From NCBI GenBank assembly GCA_035079385.1, contig JAVHKY010000028.1:2294001-2358000 (forward strand): a stretch of 64,000 bases of DNA, written 5' to 3'. Under the pieces are notes generated by a model. It did no database searches. It was given only the letters and a program-made list of their open reading frames with translations, and had not been told where the DNA came from. Source of the DNA: Aspidiotus rigidus. Lineage: Eukaryota > Arthropoda > Insecta > Hemiptera > Diaspididae. Both the position numbers and the translations under genes were made by a program. Below, in pieces: positions 42,352 to 52,072 of this stretch (the stretch's first letter is position 1; every line of letters starts with the position of its first letter).

Positions 42352-43914
42352 ACTCTATCATTATCTTCTATCAAGAATAATTGTTGTTTGATAAGTCCGA
42401 ACTCCAAGTTGAATTAAGGCATCATAATAGGCCTATAGTACGTCCAAAACTAATAATCATAACGTAAACTGTATCCAACTTCCATAATTGACACTGGTTT
42501 TTCATTCAATTTCCTCAACTGTGAGAAAATGTTCCATCAGATTTCATACTGATGAAAAAGTCGCTACTTCTTTTCTCCACTACCAATTTATTGATCTTGC
42601 GATGTGCTGACCATATCAACTTTGTTTGTTGTCTTTTGGTCGTTCAAAACGACAAGTCTTGCGACAGAATTAAATGAATGCCTTTTGAACAGTTTGGTCG
42701 CGCGATTACTTGAATCAAATTCAAGAATAAATGAAGTGGACCAACAATAATTTTCCTAATCGGCGACTAAATGTTCACTTTAATTATCTGATAAAGGAAA
42801 ATTATTCGGAATGACTTTGCAACCGACCTGATTTTCCGCTGGGATTGGCTACCACAACCTTCCATCAGGTTACTCGGTATAGTCATTCATTTTTCTTGTC
42901 TCTACGCTGATGAGACAACAATTTGAGGCAATTTCCTCAGCTAACTTTGTATTAGTAACATCCATTTGGAGTACGTTTTCTTCAAGTGCACACAAGCTTT
43001 TATACAGCGCAGTAATAATCAGCGTTTTGTTTGCGTGGTAGGCAGACATATGTCCCTAATAACGAATAATTTTGACATTTGTAAATGAAAGAATGCTTCT
43101 GTAGAAACCTTTACCGGGAAATTGTAAAAAATTGGCGGAAGTAGGTTTGCCACCAGTGGAAAATTATCAGTTAACACTGATGAACTCGACTTTGGTAGTG
43201 GGTCGAAAAATTTGGAACACATTATCATAAGTTACAGCGGAGTGTTTCGTTACCAAAAATTTCCTTATTAATTGAATATCCGTTGAAAACAAGTTGAATA
43301 GGCGAAATCTGAAAGGGTCTGGCTCACTATGACTGGCACTCAGACAGGGTCAATAAACCTCCAATGATAGAAATACTTGAACAAGTTAAAACTCCAAAAT
43401 TATGAACATTTGTTTAACAAAATCCCACGATATCACAAAAAGTTGAGGTATCCAAGTTTTTGATAGGTTTACCTATTTACCATGTGTACTACAGAAAAGC
43501 CAACCAATCATTCCAGAATTTACGGATTACTCAAGTCGTTTTTGTAATCTTGTGAAATATAAGATTCTTACAATCAAACAAATATACAGTACAGTAATAA
43601 TAATCGTGGTCGCAGAGCAGAACATTTAGCTACTGCAAAAGCTGTATTATATTTTAGAAAACAATTTCATCATAGTACCATAATGTAATACCTGAAAAAT
43701 TTCTGATTCATAAAAAATAATTTTTCTTAATGGATTAAAAAAACTGTAGGGTCAAGTTTTACACCGAGCTTCCCAACGGATAGATATTTCATCATCAGCT
43801 TGTCTATGCCAAAAACATTTCCAGAGAAGATTCTAGTAATCTACACGATGAGAGAGACTGAGCCAAAGAGATCTTGCTTGAAAAGAGATACAACAGCATC
43901 ATGATTACATGTCC
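42352..43914. other. no recognisable gene
   Basis: AT-rich DNA with short frames only. No repeats or RNA genes recognised. Confidence 0.4.
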
Positions 43915-44211
43915 TGTAGGCTTTTTTTGGCCGAGATGCAGCTGAGCAGTTCACGCCCATGGCATGGTGGACCTTTTTTTTTTCATGAAACTGTGACGAA
44001 TGCGCGGTACATTGAAATGTTGGAAGAATCATTTCAGCCTGATCTTTCTCTGGACCTTCATCAAACTGGCTATTTCATGCATGTCGGAGCGGTTGCGCAT
44101 ACAGCGTACATGACGAGAAATTTTCTCAATAATATGCAATTCCTCAATAGTTGGATTGGGAAGTTCGGCCCAATAAATTGACCGCCATATAGTCCCGACT
44201 TGACAGTAGTG
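43915..44211 (+). pseudogene. mariner/Tc1-type transposase C-terminal fragment
   Basis: The frame contains HGGPFFFHETVTNARYIEML, a degraded third-strand region (LHQTGYFMHVGAVAHTAYMT in place of FQQDGAPPH), and WIGKFGPIN-stop-PPYSPDLT, the WPPRSPDL motif. These are landmarks of IS630/Tc1/mariner DDE transposases. The catalytic Asp of the second motif is lost and a stop interrupts the third. It is inactive. Confidence 0.75.
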
Positions 44212-45712
44212 TGAATTGGAGGTGGGGAGGGAAGTGGTCGTAACGAAAGTAAAGAAGATGGAGGGGGAACAGCAGGGCTCGGAAGAGGTATTGATGGTTG
44301 GGGAAGAAGGGAATGGGGCGGTAGAAGTAGGAGTCGTAGAAAGGAAGGAAATGGTGGGCAGTGAACTGCCAGGTGAGGTAGACAGGGAAGAAACGTGTTG
44401 GAGAAGACTCTATCTTTGTCTTTCATTTATTCTTTCTCACTTTGTTCTCATCTCATCCTAATTTATTATTTCCTTGGAATTTATATTTCGTTGTAATACC
44501 TGCGTAACACGAATGTTTGTACTGACTTGAAATATAGTCTTACACCGTTTTCTTACTTATTGGAATTATTTGGAGACTTATCTATACCGAAACATCCGCA
44601 GCCTCCTCGACAAAAGCAGTCCAATAATTCTGAGGCTACCGCAAGGGGTCGCAGAGAGGCTGCCTTTAGAGAGAAGAAAGGCCGTGAGGTGCTCGAACAA
44701 CGACAGAATTACAGTTTCTGGAACCGACATTAAGATACCATCTACAACTTCACTGAAACCACGTCATCAACTGTCATCCTCCCATTTTCCACAAGAGGCA
44801 TAGGAATATGAATCCAGCCGAGATTGGCAATCGGTAGCTGACTTGATACTCGCTACCAATCTGTTGGGTGATTCAAAAGGATAAATACTCATGCCTGTTT
44901 ACACACCGACACCCAGAACGTCTAGTGATATCGCCGCTACTACACAACGGAGAGCCTGGTGCGATCCCGGGGTGTATCACCACATTTGGACAGCTGAACA
45001 TCTTATCCAGTCGTTTTGTGCCGGTTTTCAATGGGTCATCAAAATGATCCATGAGCGCATCGTAGGCTTCGAAGTAGCAGCCACCGGAAGAGGTAGAAGG
45101 AGGTTACAATTACACTGGGTTGATAGATTGTGCTAGGCAATTGGAAATTTTGCATACCGATGGACTAACATCGGCGTGGAGGGCGACCCTTGCAGGAATT
45201 ATGGCTGATGGACACTACTGGTGAGCATGGAGGGAAATCAGGGAAGGGGAGAATAAATATAAGGAACTAAGGAATTCTGTGTGTTGGGCGGAGGCAGATG
45301 GCGTGGATGATTTCGTCCGTCAGCTGGAGAGGGTCTTGCCGGAGCTGTGATGTATACGAGTAGGGATACGTATATGTAAATAATGTAGATATAGGTAAGT
45401 GATATAATACGAATACAATAGGTATTTGTGACCCTTCACGAGAGAACATACGTCCGTGCCATCAAAGCAATCACGGAAATAGTGTGAGCATGCGCAGGGT
45501 TGCCTGCCTAAAACGCACCAAAGTGTGAAATGTGACTAATATTATTATGTCGTCGTGATAGCAATACTATAGAACTGATGAATTTTCTATAGAACTCCGA
45601 CATTCGTGCGATATTAACTATTTTGTACCGTGAATAATGAATTGATGATATTTTTCTTCATTTCTTTGTGAATTATCGAGTTTTGTTCCTACTTATTATT
45701 CAAAAATTCAAG
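44212..45712. other. G-rich and mixed sequence without a recognised gene
   Basis: The first 250 bases are purine-biased (GAGGTGGGGAGGGAAGTGG), opening meaningless frames on both strands. Frames at 44570-44803 and 44891-45136 are protein-like in part (GRGRRRLQLHWVDRL) but unassigned; they could be the tail of a LINE. Confidence 0.3.
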
Positions 45713-46407
45713 ATGGATATTGAAGATTACTCGGATAACGAATGGGCAATTGAAGTGAGTATCACGAACAGAGATTGATTTTCAAAAATTATTTCCATCA
45801 TCCACAGCATTGTAATTATTACTCATGCTATTACATTTTAATGGCATGTTTCTGAGATCGACAAGTATAGTGACCACGGTAACGACGAAGAAATGAACAA
45901 AATGAACGTCGTTTCAACTTCGGAAGGAAATGGTTGTGTTCAGCCCAAGTCAAACGTTGTTTTTACAGATCCAGTAACAGCAATATTGATGATTTAGAAC
46001 GAAGAGCTGTCGAGAAAATGTATGGTGAAATCCCTGACGAGCCTGATGCAGAATCTTATGGACTTGGCTGTACTTGTATGATTCCTAAAAATTTAGCTCT
46101 CGAAAGCAGGTAAATTATCAGAGGGGTTTCCCCATTCTTTCATTAGTATTTTGAGCTTGATTTTTTTCATTAAATTTGTAGACGATTATTTCGAAAGCTT
46201 TCCAAAGAAGAACAAGATCTTGTAATTCTTGCTCAATTACAATTAGTTCGTCGAGTGCAAGGATTGGAAAAGCATTATGGTGAACAAAGTGATCGAAAAA
46301 GTGCACGGTTCAAAGATGATAAAATAGCAAAACGAATGGTTATCTTTATGTTCTGTGCACTTCAAGTGTGTAAGAAGATGAAAGGAGAAGAGAAGACTCT
46401 AAAATAA
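45713..46407 (+). CDS. multi-exon acidic protein, unrecognised and tentative
   Basis: Proposed exon 1 is 45713-45754 (MDIEDYSDNEWAIE) with a GTGAGT donor. An open segment follows around 45860-45965. Another after TTTTTACAG encodes SNIDDLERRAVEKMYGEIPD and GLGCTCMIPKNLALESR before a GTAAAT donor (about 46110). The last exon starts after TTTGTAG at 46182 (LFRKLSKEEQDLVILAQLQL, RSARFKDDKIAKRM) and ends at 46407. Joining of the middle pieces is uncertain because I cannot find a convincing donor between them. It directly precedes the P-like C-terminal exon, so it may be an accessory gene of a transposon. Function unknown. Confidence 0.35.
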
Positions 46408-46499
46408 CATTGTGTATTATACATACACATTACTTACACAAACACACCACCATCACAAAACATCACATGATGTGAGCAGTTTCTGTACGAAAATTTTTA

Positions 46500-47392
46500 C
46501 TTCAGAATTCTGAATTATTTGGCCTCCGATTGGCCTACCCAACTTGAGATTCCTAGCGCCGCCACTGCCAGGAAATGTGCATTCCTTGGGTTCACTGCGT
46601 GTCTCCAGAACATTTTCAATTTATTTTACGATGTAGAGAAGAAATACCAAGTCAAATATTTGTTAACGTATAAACTCCAACAAGACGCGATTGAGAATTT
46701 CTTTTCCGCAATTCGTTCGAGAGGAGGATAATATAATAATAATCCGTCATCATATCAATTTCAGTATGCCATACGACGGTATGTATGTAATTTGATGAAC
46801 TTCCCTCAAGTCCAAGTTATATTTTTGGTCATGTTCTTATTTCTTCTTCGTAGACTTGGTATACAATCAAGAAATTGTATCATTAGGAAATGGAAACTGC
46901 CTGTCTGATGACATTCCAATTCTTTTGGTGTCAAGTCGCCCAAAGAAAAGCGTGGCTGAAGAGAATAATTGTATTATCGCACGTGTAGATGGAGTGAACG
47001 ATGAAGATCTGCACTTGAACATTGGGGGTTCGCATCAATTACCGCAGATGATTGCCGACATAGTCACTTATATGACTGGTGTTGTTGTTCGTCGAATTGT
47101 CCGTCAGAAAAGTATGAAGAACTACAAGTCTTCATCGATTGACAGTTCACAGAATACCAAAAATGCAGCACTCATCGTGGCAAAGAATCGCGGAAATTTG
47201 ATTTTTCCAACAAATGAAGCTGTGGATGTTTGTTGTTTCCTCGAGAAATGTATTCGCGATAATCCAGCAAAAATTTTCCACGATTCTTGTCTAAAAAATG
47301 TGTATAAACTTGTTATGTCACATTTCCCTAATTTTCTGTCACTCCTCCCAAACAGGCCAAAATTACTTGAAAACATTTGCAGACTGTATCTA
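46500..47392 (+). pseudogene. P-element/THAP9-like transposase C-terminal part (interrupted)
   Basis: The first frame has KYLLTYKLQQDAIENFFSAI followed by RSRGG, the hallmark of P/THAP9 transposases near the last catalytic residue. YNNNPSSYQFQYAIRR then precedes an intron-like GTATGT. The second frame (from about 46856) has LPQMIADIVTYMTGVVVRRI, NAALIVAKNRGNLIFPTNEA and FLPNFLSLLPNRPKL-like helices. At 47392 it is cut by an LTR. The frame resumes after the LTR at 51348 and ends at 51461. One stop lies just after RSRGG. Confidence 0.75.
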
Positions 47393-47508
47393 TGTGACGT
47401 CGACGAGGTTCGACGTCACGTATCCCTCGTATAGTAGAATAGTTCGAAAAACGTCAAATCGAGATTTTATCGTATACTATAGCCGATCGTAAATATACTC
47501 TCTTTTTT
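47393..47508 (+). mobile_element. solo LTR, 5' part
   Basis: Begins TGTGACGTCGACGAGGTTCG, matching the minus-strand start of the LTR at 14822-15227. It is collinear for about 115 bases up to a T6 run, where the 3.5-kb insertion starts. ATCTA precedes it at 47388-47392 and recurs just after the 3' part at 51348. Confidence 0.85.
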
Positions 47509-47649
47509 GACATGTTCCATGTCTTTTCTCTCGCCGGACCCCGATTTTGAAACTCGCGAGTACACCCCCCCCCCCCCGATCTCCCATTAGCAGAGAGATT
47601 ATTTCGCAATGGGCGTCAATGGTATCAAAAATATTTTGATAATGCGAAC

Positions 47650-49413
47650 ATGTTTGGTGAATTTAGTGAAGCCGTTGGTCCAAATATTGATATCGATGTG
47701 TACGACCATGATCTAACCCCAATAGAGGTATTTTTTCTGCTATTTCCAGAAGAACTCATTGAAGAGTTAGTATTTCAGAGCAATTTATACGTGGATCAAA
47801 AGTTTGGGGTTGATCATCGTAAAAAAAAAATCACTCACAAGGATATGAAACAGTTTTTAGGAATAAATTTGCTAATGGGTATAAAGAGAGTTTCCAGTTT
47901 CAAAGACTGTTGGAGCTCCAATTTTCAGTTGCGCGACAGTTACATTTCCAAAGTTATGTCATTGAAACGATTTTCCTTTTTGCTTGGGAATTTCCACGTG
48001 AACGATAACTCGAAAATGCCTAAAAAAGGTCAGCCAAATTACGACAAATTATATAAAGTACGTCCATTGCTGAATAAGCTTTCAGAAACTTTCTCCCTGT
48101 ATTATAATCCGACGGAATATCAGTCAATCGACGAATCTATGATTCGGTTCAAGGGTAGATCGTCATTGAAACAATATATGCCGAAGAAACCAATAAAACG
48201 TGGTTATAAAATTTGGGAGCGCGCAGATGCCAACGGATATGTGACTCAATTTCAAATCTATACTGGAAAAGTAGAGAACATAGTTGAAACTGACTTGGGA
48301 GCTCGTGTTGTTCTAGATCTGACTAAAAAATTGATAGGAAAAAATTATTCGGTTTTTTTCGACAATTATTTCAGTTCAACAACACTAATGCACAAACTGA
48401 TGTTGAGGAAAGTGAAAGCGTGTGCTACGACTCAATGTAAACGAAAATTATTCCCCAAAAAATTGAAAAATCTCAAAAAAATGGAAGTGGGAAAATTTTT
48501 ATGGAGGAGCTCAAGAAGTGGTCTTACAGCTGTAGTATGGCAAGACAAAAGACCGATTCCATTCTTATCGAATTACTTGGATCCAACTCACTTGGAAAGT
48601 GTCATGCGAAAACAAAAGGATGGAACAAAAAAAGTTGTTTCTTGTCCTCCTGTAGTCCGCATCTACAATCAGCACATGGGATATGTTGACAAAGGCGACC
48701 AATTGAAAAAAACTTATGAAATCAGTCGTAAGTCCAAGAAATGGTGGCATCGTATTTTCTTCCATTTTTTGGACTTGACCGTTGTGAATGGCTGGATTAT
48801 CTCCTCTTCCCTTTTCATTGAAGGGGAAGGGAATATGAAATTAAAAGACTTTAGACTGTGTCTAATCGCAAGCCTAATCGGAATCGTAAAAAGTAAAAAG
48901 TCTTTGAATTTCAAGAAACTTGTTGGTATTGAAACAAGATATACTGAAGCCAACCATATGCCAATGCATGGCACTCAGAGACGATGTGGTCTTTGCAGTA
49001 GTAAAAAAGAAGTTCATCGAAGCAGATGGTATTGTAAGACATGTGATGTGGGGTTGTGCTTGGGAGGTGAGAAAAACTGTTTTGCAAAATATCATGGCCA
49101 ACTTTCATTTTTTTTTTCTACCTATGGCATCTTTCTTATTGTTATATTGAGTTCAATTTGGTTTTTGATACCAATCTTCTTCAAGTTTTTCCTATGTTTA
49201 ATTTTGATACCAAATTCTTGTTCAATTTTTTCCTATTTTGTAAGTTCAATTTCAATACCAAATTCTTGTTCAATTTTTTCCTATTTTGTTAGTTCAATTT
49301 CGATACCAAATTCTTGTTCAATTTTTTCCTATTTTGTAAGTTCAATTCCGATACCAAATTCTTGTTCAAGTTTTTCCTATTTTGTAAGTTCATTTTCAAT
49401 ACCAAATTCTTGA
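47650..49413 (+). CDS. piggyBac-family transposase (PGBD-like), full catalytic domain
   Basis: A 587-aa uninterrupted frame. The DDE_Tnp_1_7 domain includes IDESMIRFKGRSSLKQYMPK (Asp161), YSVFFDNYFSSTTLMHKL (Asp238) and MGYVDKGDQLKKTYEISRK (Asp347, Asp350). The 161-238 and 238-347 spacings resemble D268-D346-D447 of the original piggyBac. The C-terminal cysteine-rich zinc domain is present (RCGLCSSKKEVHRSRWYCKT, then CDVGLC). Frame and motifs are intact, so it may be active. The frame is open upstream to the poly-C tract (PLAERLFRNGRQW), so the start could be earlier. After the Cys domain, translation continues about 85 residues into a minisatellite (SSISIPNSCSIFSYFV repeats) instead of stopping, which is abnormal for the family. 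Confidence 0.85.
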   Translation: MFGEFSEAVGPNIDIDVYDHDLTPIEVFFLLFPEELIEELVFQSNLYVDQKFGVDHRKKKITHKDMKQFLGINLLMGIKRVSSFKDCWSSNFQLRDSYISKVMSLKRFSFLLGNFHVNDNSKMPKKGQPNYDKLYKVRPLLNKLSETFSLYYNPTEYQSIDESMIRFKGRSSLKQYMPKKPIKRGYKIWERADANGYVTQFQIYTGKVENIVETDLGARVVLDLTKKLIGKNYSVFFDNYFSSTTLMHKLMLRKVKACATTQCKRKLFPKKLKNLKKMEVGKFLWRSSRSGLTAVVWQDKRPIPFLSNYLDPTHLESVMRKQKDGTKKVVSCPPVVRIYNQHMGYVDKGDQLKKTYEISRKSKKWWHRIFFHFLDLTVVNGWIISSSLFIEGEGNMKLKDFRLCLIASLIGIVKSKKSLNFKKLVGIETRYTEANHMPMHGTQRRCGLCSSKKEVHRSRWYCKTCDVGLCLGGEKNCFAKYHGQLSFFFSTYGIFLIVILSSIWFLIPIFFKFFLCLILIPNSCSIFSYFVSSISIPNSCSIFSYFVSSISIPNSCSIFSYFVSSIPIPNSCSSFSYFVSSFSIPNS

Positions 49414-49560
49414 GTTCAATTTTGATACCAAATTCTTGTTCAATTTTTTCCTATTTTGTAAGTTCAATTTTGATACCAAATTCTTGTTCAAGTTTTTCCT
49501 ATTTTGTAAGTTCATTTTCAATACCAAATTCTTGTTCAATTTTTGATTATTTTTTAAATT
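49165..49560 (+). repeat. 48-bp minisatellite downstream of and inside the piggyBac frame
   Basis: Units like GATACCAAATTCTTGTTCAA then TTTTTTCCTATTTTGTAAGTTCAATTTT, 48 bases, about eight copies with small indels. Being a multiple of 3, it extends the piggyBac frame by several 16-residue repeats until an indel near 49405 introduces a stop. Confidence 0.9.
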
Positions 49561-50302
49561 CATTGTTTTTGTGATTTTGAGTCCTTCAAATATATTTCCC
49601 AATTTGATTAGTCATTTATTGAATAGTGTTTATGAGGCGTACCTAATATAACTTTGAATGGCGAAAAAAAGTTTTTGTTAGTATAGAATTTTGGTTCCTT
49701 TGTGGCGCAGTGGTTTCGCTATGAGACCACCACCTGGAAATCTTGTTATCATTGACTTAGATTTTTTATCAAGTTGCCTACGGACATTACTACCCAACCT
49801 TACCTTAGATCCAAAATTTCATGAAAATCGGCCGGTAATTTCATTACTTGCGCCCACGTTCGTTTATTCACTGTCGGTATACAAGTAATGCATAGGCCTA
49901 GGCTAGTTCAGTCCGACTGTTGAGCACAGTGTTGCCACAGTTCTCACTCGATAACCTGCTACACTTACGATTAAATAAATTTGATGTATGACAAAGATTA
50001 CCACGCGTGGTATTTTTATTGAATCTGAGTAAGAAAATCAACGTATTATGACTTTGTGGATTCAACCGTAGTTGAACATATATTCAAAAGTAAGGAAATA
50101 TTGATTATTATGATTAGGTACCTATTTCTTTCTCTCTCAGTCAAACACGTGCGATGTCGGTATCCTGTGATTGACTTAAACATCATGTGATAATCGGTCA
50201 CTCTTCCGAGAAAATTAACAACGAATGCTTCACATAGTACGTGCACTCTCATATTTTCAATCATCGCGAGATACAACTAGTGCGTGCGTGACGTTCTTCA
50301 AA

Positions 50303-50896
50303 ATGTATAAAAAATTTTTGTTTGGTGTCGGCCTATTCGTTATTTTAATTCATATTGGAGTTACCGGTCCGACAGGAACTGGCGATGACGATGGAAGTCT
50401 GGACGGACGCAGCTTTGAAAACTGTATGAACTTGCGGATCGAATTTACATCAAATACGTCAGGGTTAAGTACCAAGTTTAAAGCCGAAATTAACACAAAC
50501 CCCAAACCGAAAAAGGTCAGACAGAATAATTTGTTCTTCAATAATACTCAAATAGTGCGACTTGATTATTGCTTAAAGAAAGATCGAGAAGGCGGTCTCA
50601 TTAACAATCATATTGATGTATTTTCATATCCGTACCCTGATATCGTTCCTTCAGCTGAAATCAATATTTCAGCTGAAATATTGATTTCGAAGCTCCACTT
50701 TGTTTCTGATAAGGTGCAAAAAACCGTGACCGCGGTACTGACAAATCGGGTAAACAAAATACCGATGGTAAGAGATCTTCCATTACTAGATTGGTTTTAC
50801 ATTTGCGTCATGATAAATAACCACGTCAATTTCGATTATGATGAAGAAGGAATAAATGAAATTATTATAATTTGTAATATGGTAGGATTAGGTTAA
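50303..50896 (+). CDS. secreted or membrane-anchored protein, 197 aa, unrecognised
   Basis: From the ATG at 50303 the protein starts MYKKFLFGVGLFVILIHIGV, a strong signal peptide, with a likely cleavage near the Thr-Gly stretch. An upstream in-frame ATG at 50225 would bury this signal, so I prefer 50303. The mature part has three N-glycosylation-type sites (NTSG, NNTQ, NISA), Cys in ENCMNLRIEF and LDYCLKKD, a proline-rich PYPDIVPSAEI segment and a hydrophobic C-terminus ending NEIIIICNMVGLG. No family is recognised. It lies inside the 3.5-kb insertion downstream of piggyBac on the same strand. It could be an effector-like host gene carried along or an element gene. Confidence 0.5.
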   Translation: MYKKFLFGVGLFVILIHIGVTGPTGTGDDDGSLDGRSFENCMNLRIEFTSNTSGLSTKFKAEINTNPKPKKVRQNNLFFNNTQIVRLDYCLKKDREGGLINNHIDVFSYPYPDIVPSAEINISAEILISKLHFVSDKVQKTVTAVLTNRVNKIPMVRDLPLLDWFYICVMINNHVNFDYDEEGINEIIIICNMVGLG

Positions 50897-51021
50897 TTGT
50901 AAGGTCGTTTGTATGTTTTACTTATCTGTAGCTTAAGCTACATGTATAGGTACACGTATAGTGATGATGATAATAATGATTTTTTATGTGGCTTTTCTAT
51001 GTGGGTGAATTCACCCATCTA

Positions 51022-51347
51022 TTTTTTACCGTTAATCATAAACGTTCATTAGATTTGAATCACCCAACCTCATGTAAAATATGAATAAGATGTAAACTAA
51101 ATTACTAATAGGCCACTAGAATCATACGATAAAATCTGAGAGATTTCATCAGATATTTTCTTTGTATCACGACGAATACGCAGTTACCTCGTAAATCGAT
51201 TTTAGACCAATATTATTATTCCACCTTTCGTCCTCGCTCAATCATAACGTCTCTGCGAAACTTTGTGTAATTAAATACTCTTTTGACTCAATGTGAACTT
51301 AGTCGTTTTTGTGATTCTCAACCCTTTTAGCCCATCACAATCTAAGA
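51022..51347 (+). mobile_element. solo LTR, 3' part
   Basis: Resumes with TTTTTTACCGTTAATCATAA and stays collinear with the reference LTR to its end, CCCATCACA at 51339-51347. It is followed at once by ATCTA, the same 5 bases that precede the 5' part, so this was one LTR inserted with a 5-bp duplication. Confidence 0.85.
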
Positions 51348-51461
51348 ATTCGCCTTAATCACAAAGCCCAATTCTTCGTTAAATTAGAGAAATATATTCG
51401 TAGAATATTATTCCAAAATAATACTGTACAAAGGCCAATAAAATTATTATTGAAATATTGA
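51348..51461 (+). pseudogene. P-like transposase C-terminus, continued after the LTR
   Basis: Removing the LTR and one copy of ATCTA makes the frame that was cut at 47392 continue as RIRLNHKAQFFVKLEKYIRR to a stop at 51459-51461. Basic helical residues near the C-terminus are normal for this family. The continuity supports the nested insertion order. Confidence 0.65.
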
Positions 51462-52040
51462 ATACTGTAGTCAAGTTTCTGATTTTACAAGTAAGCGTAA
51501 TATTCTAGCATTGAACATTTTTGTCAAATTGTCGTCCATAACACTATCTAGAGGAAACGCTTGAACGTTTTAGGATCTCAATGACCGGTAATCATCCTTT
51601 AGTTTCTAGTCAATGATGAATCAATTTTGGATACGTCAATGGGTTTCTTACAACAATAAGTTGCAAAATACCATGAATTGATGGTTTCATAAGCCCATCC
51701 ATATTTAAAATTCAATTGTTTTACAAACAAAGAACAATTCTTTGAGAGAAACTTACGCCAATATCATAATTATGAAACATCCGAACGTTTGCCAAAATAT
51801 TAAACGAATGGAATATTTGATATCTATGGAATTTTCGGTTTATTTCGGTGCCTCCTTTACATTCTAAAATTGTGAAATTGAAAATTATATTCTCATTATA
51901 CTTCCCGTTGGTTCCTGTTGTGCCGCCTAAGTCGTACACAGCAGTGCGCACGCTTGCTCCCAAAACCTGTATGACATATTGCCTAAGTATTCCCCTGTAT
52001 GTCTGACCGCTTACGAACAGCGCTCTAGCATTCCAGATCG
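51462..52040. other. no recognisable gene
   Basis: AT-rich DNA with only short frames. The right edge has a CGTCGTCGTCGTTG simple repeat at the 3' end of the minus-strand LINE. Confidence 0.4.
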
Positions 52041-52072
52041 TCGTCGTCGTCGTTGCCTTGTAAGCGGTAGGC

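Larger units (their letters stand above)
47509..51021 (+). mobile_element. 3.5-kb insertion inside the solo LTR
   Basis: The LTR sequence stops at a T6 run (47503-47508) and resumes after another T6 run (51022-51027), so TTTTTT may be the target duplication. The left end is the hairpin GACATGTTCCATGTC (47509-47523), and the right end has the perfect palindrome TGGGTGAATTCACCCA (51002-51017). The insertion carries the piggyBac transposase, a 48-bp minisatellite and the secreted-protein gene. TTAA target sites and piggyBac-type termini are not at its limits, so it may be a composite of several elements. Confidence 0.65.

Noticed and set aside
44070..44461. Pro/Leu-rich minus frame and Glu/Val-rich plus frame
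   Set aside because: Caused by a strongly purine-biased stretch; no structure or homology.
47509..47650. Reading the poly-C and hairpin repeat as the piggyBac terminal repeat
   Set aside because: It has no TTAA flank and no inverted partner at the other side of the transposase gene.
49693..49760. tRNA-like A-box (TGGCGCAGTGG) suggesting a tRNA gene or SINE head
   Set aside because: No B-box (GGTTCGANNCC) follows at the right distance and no cloverleaf can be drawn, so it was left out.
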